Positions 1 to 4,763 of a stretch of 5,004 nucleotides of DNA are shown here, in pieces. Both the position numbers and the translations under genes were made by a program. Under the pieces are notes generated by a model. The model was not told the origin of the DNA, did no database searches, and saw nothing but the letters and a program-made list of their open reading frames with translations. Source of the stretch: Leucobacter sp. (lineage in GTDB: Bacteria; Actinomycetota; Actinomycetes; Actinomycetales; Microbacteriaceae). Location of the stretch: positions 1-5,004 of the forward strand of contig JAPSIU010000232.1 in the NCBI GenBank assembly GCA_031178565.1, in the 5' to 3' direction. Numbering within the stretch: position 1 is the stretch's first letter; the number at the start of each line of letters is the position of its first letter.

Positions 1-656
1 AGGTAGCTCCGCATGATCGGCTTGATGTAGGCGTCGAGCACCGCGGTGCTCGTGCGCTCGTACTCGCGGTACTCGCGGGAGAGCTCGTGCGAGAGCGTGA
101 CCTCGACCTCGGGCGCCTCCTGCGCGAGGATCTCGCGCATCCTCGACTCGTGCCCGGGATTCGCGTAGGCGTGCAGGAAGGCGACCGCGACCGCGTCGTA
201 GCCCCGCCTCGCGATCTCGCGCGCCGTCTCGCGCGCGTCGTCCTCGTCGAGGGGCGTCAGGATCCCGCCGTCGAAGGTGCTCCGCTCCGCGACCTCGAAG
301 GTGTCGTATCGCTCGAGCAGGGGTTCGGGCTTCCGGTAGGCGATGTCGTACATCACCCTTCGGTCGGTGCGCCCGAGCAGGTACACGTCGCGGAAACCGC
401 GGGTCGCGATGGTGGCGATCCGCGCTCCCGTCCGCGTGAGCAGCGAGTTGAGCCCCAGCGTGCTGCCGTGGTTGAACGTCTCGACGTCTTCGGGCTCCGC
501 CTCGGCCTTGTCGAAGGCCGCGAGCACACCGGCCGTCGGCTCCTTCGGCGTCGTCGGCACCTTCTCGAAGCGCAGCTCCCCGGTTTCCGGCACGAGCTTC
601 ACGACATCGGTGAATGTGCCGCCCACGTCGATGGCGATCCGTACGTTTTCAGACAT
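1..656 (-). CDS. Hydantoinase/oxoprolinase family protein, subunit A type (HyuA-like), N-terminal part; 3' end beyond window
   Basis: The 218 visible residues match the N-terminal half of the ATP-dependent hydantoinase/5-oxoprolinase family (Hydant_A_N followed by the start of the hydantoinase A domain). This ASKHA-fold family opens cyclic amides or carboxylates ketones, usually with a separate B subunit, in the cytoplasm. Visible motifs are the phosphate-1 loop DVGGTFTD (residues 10-17), NHGST (62-66) followed by N70, the ATRGFRDV stretch (84-91), GR at 95-96 followed by RVMYD, and a REYERTSTAVLDAY block just before the edge. The family is usually about 650-700 residues for subunit A, so roughly a third is seen. 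The ATG at 656 is chosen because it places the DxGGTxTD motif at the usual distance and has a GGAGG site 10 nt upstream. The gene lies 68 nt after the permease gene on the same strand and is probably the catalytic part of the operon. A subunit B gene would be expected downstream, outside the window. The substrate (hydantoin, N-methylhydantoin, oxoproline, another lactam or a ketone) cannot be told from this part. Confidence 0.95.
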   Translation of the reverse strand, partial: MSENVRIAIDVGGTFTDVVKLVPETGELRFEKVPTTPKEPTAGVLAAFDKAEAEPEDVETFNHGSTLGLNSLLTRTGARIATIATRGFRDVYLLGRTDRRVMYDIAYRKPEPLLERYDTFEVAERSTFDGGILTPLDEDDARETAREIARRGYDAVAVAFLHAYANPGHESRMREILAQEAPEVEVTLSHELSREYREYERTSTAVLDAYIKPIMRSY

Positions 657-664
657 GCGTGTTA

Positions 665-673
665 TTCCTCCCC
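665..673 (-). promoter_or_regulatory. Strong ribosome binding site of the HyuA-like gene
   Basis: The minus strand reads GGGGAGGAA here, with the GGAGG core ending 10 nt before the ATG at 656. It is a near-consensus Shine-Dalgarno sequence and supports that start. Because this gene has its own strong site, it does not depend on coupling to the permease gene 68 nt upstream. Confidence 0.75.
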
Positions 674-701
674 TGGTGGGTGGTGGTGAGAGATTCGAGG
701 T

Positions 702-719
702 CCGCGGACGGTTCCGCGG
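702..719 (-). other. 7-bp GC hairpin between the permease and HyuA-like genes
   Basis: CCGCGGA (702-708) and TCCGCGG (713-719) are perfect inverted repeats around a 4-nt loop (709-712). The structure begins 5 nt past the permease stop codon. No T-run follows on the minus strand, so it does not look like a full intrinsic terminator. It could slow 3' exonucleases, partly attenuate transcription, or set different levels of transporter and enzyme. The role is inference, and short GC dyads also arise by chance in GC-rich DNA. Confidence 0.45.
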
Positions 720-724
720 TTCGG

Positions 725-1708
725 TCAGCGTTTGCCGCGTCCGGCGGCGGCGAGGCCGACCGCCGCGAGGATGATGAAGCCGGTCACCATGTCCTTGAGC
801 TGCGGGTTCAGGTTCAGCAGGTCGAAGCCGTTGCCGATCAGTGCGATGAGGAAGACACCCGCGACGGATCGCCAGACGGCGCCGATACCGCCGTAGATGC
901 TGGTGCCGCCCAGGATCACCGCCGCGATCGCGCTGAGCTCGAGCCCGGCACCGGCGAGCGGCTGCCCCGAAGCGATGCGCGAGACCCCGATGGCCGCGGC
1001 GGTACCGGCGGCCAGCCCGCTGATGACGAAGACGATGATGCGGGTGCGGGTGACGTGGAGGCCGGAGAGCTCGGCCGCCTCCGCGTTGCCCCCGACCGCG
1101 TAGACGTGCCGGCCGAACACGGTGCGCGACAGCACGAACCAGAGGACCGCGACGACGGCCACCATGACGAACACCGCGACGAAGATCCCGCCGACGCGGT
1201 CTCTGCCCAGGGCCGTGAACCCGGGGATCGTCACCGTGATGAGGCTGCCGCCCGTGATGAGGACGGCGATCGTCGTGAAGATCATGGACGAGGCGAGCGT
1301 CGCCAAGAAGGAGTGGACCCGCAGCTTCGTGATGACGGCGCCGTTGAACGCGCCGAGCACGAGCCCCACGACGGGGGCCGCCAGGAGCGCGAGCCAGACG
1401 TTTCCCGTCGCCATCGCGAGCCACGCCGCGACCACACCTGCGACGCTGTAGATCGCGCCCGTCGACAGGTCGAAGTTGCCCGAGATGATGACGAACGTGC
1501 CCGCGGACGCGATGATCAGGAGCGGTGCGTTCTGATTCAGGATGTTGACGATGTTGCCGAATGTGAAGAACGACGGCGACAGGATCGCCAGCGCGATCAG
1601 CACCGCCGCGAGCAGGATCAGCACGGCGTACTCGATGACGACCTCGGTCACCGAGAATTTCTTGCGCGCGCGAACCCGCGTCGCGGTGGTGTCGGCGGCC
1701 TCGCTCAT
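725..1708 (-). CDS. ABC transporter permease, CUT2/ribose type (RbsC-like, BPD_transp_2)
   Basis: This 327-residue inner-membrane protein forms the translocation channel of a CUT2-family importer. After a hydrophilic, Arg/Lys-rich N-terminus of about 25 residues there are about ten hydrophobic helices. The first is around residues 26-45 (AVLILLAAVLIALAIL) and the last is at the C-terminus before a basic GRGKR tail. Family landmarks include the stretch ending in ISGNFDLSTGA after the second helix, the cytoplasmic loop GRHVYAVGGNAEAAELSG, which probably contacts the ATPase, and AVILGGTSIYGGIG near the end. Length and order match RbsC-type permeases. The ATG at 1708 overlaps the ATPase stop as ATGA (1705-1708) and has an AGGAG site 8 nt upstream, so translational coupling to the ATPase is likely. 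A much longer upstream reading of this frame is only antisense-like noise inside the ATPase gene. Only one permease gene is present, so a homodimer is expected. Confidence 0.95.
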   Translation of the reverse strand: MSEAADTTATRVRARKKFSVTEVVIEYAVLILLAAVLIALAILSPSFFTFGNIVNILNQNAPLLIIASAGTFVIISGNFDLSTGAIYSVAGVVAAWLAMATGNVWLALLAAPVVGLVLGAFNGAVITKLRVHSFLATLASSMIFTTIAVLITGGSLITVTIPGFTALGRDRVGGIFVAVFVMVAVVAVLWFVLSRTVFGRHVYAVGGNAEAAELSGLHVTRTRIIVFVISGLAAGTAAAIGVSRIASGQPLAGAGLELSAIAAVILGGTSIYGGIGAVWRSVAGVFLIALIGNGFDLLNLNPQLKDMVTGFIILAAVGLAAAGRGKR

Positions 1709-3234
1709 GCTGCCGTCTCCTCTCCTGGTGCGACGTGGAAGAGCCGGAACAGCACGTCCTCCACGGTGGTCTGCTCGGGGACGATCTCCCCGAAGGTTCG
1801 GCCGCTCGAGACCAGGTAGGCCCGATGCGCGAGCTCCATGATCTCCTCGTGCTCCGAGGAGATCAGCAGCACGCCGATCCCCTCCGCTGCGAGTCTCGCG
1901 ATCAGCTCGTAGATGGTCCGCTTGGCCCCGACGTCGACCCCGCGGGTCGGTTCGTCGAGGATGATCATCTTCGGCCCGGCCGCGAGGGCCTTGCCGAGGA
2001 GCGCCTTCTGCTGGTTCCCGCCCGAGAACCATCCGGCCGGCAGTTCGATGTCGAGCGGCCGCATCTCGAGCGCGCGGGCCTGCTCGAGCGCGGCCTCCCG
2101 CTCGGCCCGCCTGCTGACGACCCCGGCCCTGGAGCGCGCGGACAGGCTCGCGAGTGCGATGTTCTCCCGCACGGATCGTTCGAGCACGAGACCGTCGCGG
2201 TGCCGATCCTCCGAGACGAACACGAGTCCCGCCTCGATCGACGCCTTCGGAGTACGGCCGGTCCAGTCGGCTCCCCCGAACTCGACGCGGCCGCTCACGA
2301 TCTCGTCCACTCCGAAGACCGCGCGCAGGCACTCGGTCCGCCCGCTGCCGACGAGGCCGAGCAGGCCGACGATCTCACCCGCCCGCACCTCGAACGAGAT
2401 GTCCTCCACGCCGGTGCGCGTCCGCAGTCCCTCGATCCGCAGCAGCGGAGCCTCCGACATCGACGGGGCCTGCGGGCGCTCGGGATAGGCCTGCTCCATC
2501 TCGCGTCCCAGCATGGCCGTGACGAGGTCGTGCTTCGTCACCCGGGCCCCGTCGACGGTCTCGATCCTGCGGCCGTCGCGCATGACCGTGATGTGGTCGG
2601 CGACACCGAGCACGGAGTCCAGGAAGTGCGAGACGTAGATGACGCAGCAGCCCCGGTCGCGCAGCGTGCGCATGAGGTCCTCGAGCTGCGCCATCTCGTG
2701 CGCGGTGAGCGACGAGGTCGGCTCGTCCATCACGATCACCCGGGCGTTCCGCGCGAGCGACCTCAGGATCTCCACCTTCTGCTGGTCGGCGATCCTCAGG
2801 TCCCGCACCCTCGCGCGCGGGTCGAGGCCGAAGCCCACCTCGGCGTCGAGCGCGGCGAAGCGCTCCTCGAGATTGCGCCTCTCGACGCCGAAGCGGTGCT
2901 GCTCGGCTCCGAGGAACACATTCTGGGCGACCGTCAGATCGGGGACGAGCGCCAGCTCCTGGGCGATCATCGCGACACCGGAGCGTTGCGCGATGCCGGG
3001 GTTCCAGCGCTCGACCGGGGCGCCGTCGACGAGGACTTCGCCCTCGTCGGCGGAGTAGACTCCGGCGATCACCTTGCCGAGCGTGGATTTGCCCGCGCCG
3101 TTCTCCCCGACGAAGGCGTGGATCTCTCCGCTCCGCACCGCGAGGGAGACGTCGTCGAGCGCCTGGGTGCCGCCGAAGCTCTTGCCGACGTTCCGGAGCT
3201 CGACGAGCACCGTTCCGGCCATCGACTCGGGCAC
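1705..3234 (-). CDS. ABC transporter ATP-binding protein with two cassettes, CUT2/sugar type (RbsA-like)
   Basis: This 509-residue cytoplasmic protein drives the importer by ATP hydrolysis and carries two fused nucleotide-binding domains, as usual for RbsA/MglA-type proteins. Cassette 1 has Walker A GENGAGKS (43-50), Q-loop Q92, a degenerate signature LRIADQQ (146-152), Walker B ending MDEP (E171) and an H-loop at H203. Cassette 2 has the family's altered Walker A GLVGSGRT (293-300, Arg in place of Lys), signature FSGGNQQ (403-409), and Walker B ending LDEPTRGVDVG (E428). The start is uncertain. GTG at 3234 lies 4 nt after the solute-binding protein stop and has a weak GGA-containing site 7-8 nt upstream. 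An in-frame ATG at 3222 would shorten the protein by 4 residues but has a poorly placed site. The gene is coupled to the permease by a 4-nt overlap. The substrate is not readable from this subunit. Confidence 0.96.
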   Translation of the reverse strand: MPESMAGTVLVELRNVGKSFGGTQALDDVSLAVRSGEIHAFVGENGAGKSTLGKVIAGVYSADEGEVLVDGAPVERWNPGIAQRSGVAMIAQELALVPDLTVAQNVFLGAEQHRFGVERRNLEERFAALDAEVGFGLDPRARVRDLRIADQQKVEILRSLARNARVIVMDEPTSSLTAHEMAQLEDLMRTLRDRGCCVIYVSHFLDSVLGVADHITVMRDGRRIETVDGARVTKHDLVTAMLGREMEQAYPERPQAPSMSEAPLLRIEGLRTRTGVEDISFEVRAGEIVGLLGLVGSGRTECLRAVFGVDEIVSGRVEFGGADWTGRTPKASIEAGLVFVSEDRHRDGLVLERSVRENIALASLSARSRAGVVSRRAEREAALEQARALEMRPLDIELPAGWFSGGNQQKALLGKALAAGPKMIILDEPTRGVDVGAKRTIYELIARLAAEGIGVLLISSEHEEIMELAHRAYLVSSGRTFGEIVPEQTTVEDVLFRLFHVAPGEETAA

Positions 3235-3238
3235 CGGG

Positions 3239-4270
3239 CTATCCGTTCCACTCGCCGGTGAAGTCCGGTGCGGCGTCCAGATCCTCCTTCGTGGCGATCG
3301 GCCCCAGGTCCACGAGCGAGTCGGCGTCGACGACCGGCTCCACCTCCTCGCCCCGCAGCGCGTTGACGGCCTGCTCGAGCGCCGCCTCGCCCATGCTCAC
3401 GGGGAAGTTCAGGAAGTCGTTGGTCCACTTCCCGTCGCGCACGGCCTGCACGGCCTCGGTCGTCCCGCCACCACCGGTGAGGAAGACGCTCGAGGGATCG
3501 ATGCCCGCGTTCTCGAGCGCGATCTGCGCACCGAGGGTCTGCTGGTCGGCGTTGCTGAGGATGCCGTTGATGTCCTTGTTGGCCTGAAGCAGGTTCGAGA
3601 CCGCCGTCAACGACTTGTCCCGGTCGTAGGCGCCCTCGACGGTTCCGACGATCTCGATGTTGTCGTGCTCGCCGAGCACCTGCTCCCAGGCCTCGATGCG
3701 CTCGATGTCGAGCGGAGAGTTCAGCAGGCCGGCGAGCAGGCCGATCTTGCAGGGATCGATGTCCTCGCAGTATTCGACGACCGTCTCGGCCTGGAGCTTC
3801 GCGCCGTTCGCCGGCGGAGAGGCGACGGTGGAGACGACACCCTCCACCTGCGGTTCCATCTCGTTGATGTCGGGGCCGATGGGGTTGAGCACGGACACGA
3901 CGGGGAGATCGTTTCCGAGCGGGAAGGCCGCGTTCAGACCGGGGCCGTCGTGCGGCACCACGATCACCGCGTCGGCCTGCCCGGTGGTGCCCGCGTTCTG
4001 CAGCTGGGAGAGCTGCGTGTTCGCATCGAACTGACCGTCCTGGATCTTCGTCTCGATCTCGATGCCGAGTTCGTCCGAGAGCTCGGCGGCCCGCTTCTCG
4101 ATCCCCTCGTAGACGGCCTGGTTGTAGCCGTTCTGCGAGGAGGCCGCGAGGAACACGATCGAGTACGACTCGTCTCCGCCCGCTCCGCCGCCGTCTGAAC
4201 TGCATGCGGCGAGGCTCGCGCCCAGCGCCAGCACGCCGATGCCCGCGAGCATTCGAGGAAATTGCTTCAT
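3239..4270 (-). CDS. Solute-binding lipoprotein of a CUT2-type ABC importer (Peripla_BP_4, RbsB-like)
   Basis: This 343-residue protein is the extracellular receptor that delivers the ligand to the permease. It begins with a lipoprotein signal peptide: a basic N-terminus (MKQFPR), a hydrophobic core, and a lipobox LAAC with the lipidated Cys at 23. A Ser/Gly/Asp-rich linker follows to about residue 34. The mature part has the Peripla_BP_4 layout: a first strand SIVFLAAS then NGYNQAVYEGI, the lobe-1 motif ADAVIVVPHDG (99-109), NPIGPD near 129-134, and late NADQQTLGAQIALENAG, where Asn/Asp/Gln residues commonly contact ligand. Cys168 and Cys174 could form a small surface disulfide. The ATG at 4270 is supported by a purine-rich site (AAGAAAGAAGAG, 4286-4275) and by the signal peptide. 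The gene ends 4 nt before the ATPase start. Bound compounds in this family are usually sugars or polyols, but AI-2 and other small polar molecules occur, so the ligand here stays open. Confidence 0.96.
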   Translation of the reverse strand: MKQFPRMLAGIGVLALGASLAACSSDGGGAGGDESYSIVFLAASSQNGYNQAVYEGIEKRAAELSDELGIEIETKIQDGQFDANTQLSQLQNAGTTGQADAVIVVPHDGPGLNAAFPLGNDLPVVSVLNPIGPDINEMEPQVEGVVSTVASPPANGAKLQAETVVEYCEDIDPCKIGLLAGLLNSPLDIERIEAWEQVLGEHDNIEIVGTVEGAYDRDKSLTAVSNLLQANKDINGILSNADQQTLGAQIALENAGIDPSSVFLTGGGGTTEAVQAVRDGKWTNDFLNFPVSMGEAALEQAVNALRGEEVEPVVDADSLVDLGPIATKEDLDAAPDFTGEWNG

Positions 4271-4324
4271 TGCACTCTTCTTTCTTGCGTGAGGTGGTGT
4301 TTCGGGAAAGACCTGCGAGCCGGT
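4271..4324 (-). promoter_or_regulatory. 54-nt spacer with the ribosome binding site of the solute-binding protein
   Basis: This gap separates the ABM-type gene from the lipoprotein gene. On the minus strand it contains a purine run, AAGAAAGAAGAG, ending 4 nt before the ATG at 4270, which is the likely ribosome binding site. I see no hairpin with a T-run and no clear -10 box, so transcription probably reads through from the ABM-type gene. Confidence 0.5.
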
Positions 4325-4639
4325 TCAGCTCTTCGAGACGCCGTGATCGATGCGGTACAGCCTGGCGACGCCGACCTCGGCTCCGTCCAGCAGGGCCGCG
4401 AGCTCGGGCGCCTTCCGCCCGCGGTTCGGGTGATCGATCCACTCCCGGTATGCGGCCTCGTCGGGCCACAGGGCGCTGACGAGGATCTCTCCCGAGCCGT
4501 CCGTCGCGACCGATATCTCCGACGCGACCGCCCGCGTCAGATCCAGCGACTCCTGCAGGATCCGCTCGGCACGGTAGAGGTCGAGGATGGGCTCCACCCG
4601 ATCTGCCCCTGCGCTGAGGGTCAATACGCTTCGAATCAT
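4325..4639 (-). CDS. Small ABM-domain (antibiotic biosynthesis monooxygenase-like, ferredoxin-fold) protein
   Basis: This 104-residue cytoplasmic protein fits the dimeric alpha-beta barrel ABM family in size and pattern: an opening strand MIRSVLTLSA, an amphipathic helix rich in Leu/Glu/Arg (about 14-36), a strand ILVSALWPD with Trp58, then the family-like EAAYREWIDHP stretch (Tyr64, Trp67, His70), and a final strand VGVARLYRI. The family includes cofactor-free monooxygenases, heme-degrading enzymes, isomerases such as LsrG, and members of unknown function, so no reaction can be assigned. It is the first gene of the minus-strand operon. The start is not settled. ATG 4639 fits the family's first strand but has its GGAG 12 nt away. 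An in-frame GTG at 4672 would add 11 residues and has GGAG at an ideal 6-nt distance. The fold assignment is from pattern recognition only. Confidence 0.8.
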   Translation of the reverse strand: MIRSVLTLSAGADRVEPILDLYRAERILQESLDLTRAVASEISVATDGSGEILVSALWPDEAAYREWIDHPNRGRKAPELAALLDGAEVGVARLYRIDHGVSKS

Positions 4640-4678
4640 CGTGGCTCGGTACTCCGTCGTCTCGCCATGCACACACGT

Positions 4679-4682
4679 CTCC
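4679..4682 (-). promoter_or_regulatory. GGAG ribosome binding site upstream of the ABM-type gene
   Basis: The minus strand reads CCGGAGACGTGT before a GTG at 4672, giving GGAG a spacing of 6 nt. The same site is 10 nt from an out-of-frame ATG at 4668. It is the best Shine-Dalgarno sequence near this gene and argues that translation begins at 4672 or 4668 rather than only at 4639. Confidence 0.5.
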
Positions 4683-4694
4683 GGTCAGGTTTCG

Positions 4695-4700
4695 AAGATA
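4695..4700 (-). promoter_or_regulatory. Candidate -10 box of the minus-strand operon
   Basis: The minus strand reads TATCTT, which matches TATAAT at four positions. Transcription would start near 4688, giving a short leader that still includes the GGAG site. No convincing -35 hexamer lies 16-18 nt upstream (AGAGTT is the closest), so the promoter may be weak or activator dependent. This is the best candidate by eye, not a firm call. Confidence 0.4.
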
Positions 4701-4703
4701 GCG

Positions 4704-4716
4704 CCGAGGCCCTCGG
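4704..4716. promoter_or_regulatory. CCGAGG-n-CCTCGG inverted repeat
   Basis: CCGAGG (4704-4709) and CCTCGG (4711-4716) form a 13-nt dyad around one base. It lies just upstream of the candidate minus-strand -10 box, inside the -35/-10 spacer, where a bound protein would block polymerase. Short GC dyads are common in such DNA, so operator function is only a suggestion. Confidence 0.3.
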
Positions 4717-4722
4717 GAACTC

Positions 4723-4743
4723 TGTGCACACTGCACATGTGCA
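4723..4743. promoter_or_regulatory. Candidate operator: three alternating TGTGCA/TGCACA half-sites
   Basis: The 21-nt stretch contains TGTGCA (4723-4728), TGCACA (4732-4737) and TGTGCA (4738-4743). The second and third halves form a perfect 12-bp palindrome, TGCACATGTGCA. The first and second form an inverted repeat with a 3-nt spacer, and TGTGCACA (4723-4730) is itself an 8-bp palindrome. The cluster sits about 20-41 bp upstream of the expected plus-strand transcript start, over the -35 region, and upstream of the minus-strand promoter candidate. It is less GC-rich than its surroundings. This suggests an operator for a dimeric helix-turn-helix regulator. The family of the regulator is not determined. 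Confidence 0.6.
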
Positions 4744-4751
4744 ACCGGCCG

Positions 4752-4757
4752 TAGAAT
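4752..4757 (+). promoter_or_regulatory. -10 box (TAGAAT) of the divergent gene, probably giving a leaderless transcript
   Basis: TAGAAT matches the TATAAT consensus at five of six positions. Its 3' end lies 6 nt before the ATG at 4764, so a transcript starting about 7 nt downstream would begin at or next to the A of the start codon. No Shine-Dalgarno sequence precedes that ATG. No good -35 box is visible at 16-18 nt, where the TGTGCA cluster lies instead. Confidence 0.6.
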
Positions 4758-4763
4758 GCATGT

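Larger units (their letters stand above)
4673..4763. promoter_or_regulatory. Divergent control region between the transporter operon and the hydantoinase-like gene
   Basis: These 91 nt (fewer if the ABM-type gene starts at GTG 4672, more if at 4639) separate two genes read away from each other, so both promoters must lie here or reach into the genes. The region contains the TGTGCA/TGCACA half-site cluster, a CCGAGG-n-CCTCGG dyad, TAGAAT on the plus strand, and TATCTT on the minus strand. No regulator gene is seen in the window. A single transcription factor acting on both directions is a reasonable inference. Confidence 0.7.

Noticed and set aside
657..724. Intrinsic terminator after the permease
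   Set aside because: The hairpin at 702-719 is not followed by a T-run on the minus strand, and the next gene continues in the same direction with a strong ribosome binding site.
1709..2332. Upstream extension of the permease frame into the ATPase gene
   Set aside because: The extension is Arg-rich and non-hydrophobic, lies inside the ATPase, and the ATG at 1708 has a good ribosome binding site and the expected ATGA overlap.
614..3261. Long plus-strand open frames opposite the permease, ATPase and the end of the binding protein gene
   Set aside because: Their products are low-complexity, rich in Arg, Asp, Glu and His, and match no family. They are antisense mirrors of GC-rich genes with clear family motifs on the minus strand.
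725..4270. Assigning the importer to ribose, AI-2 or another named ligand
   Set aside because: The subunits show the CUT2 family clearly, but no residue pattern seen here fixes the ligand, and the hydantoinase context argues against a simple transfer of a name.
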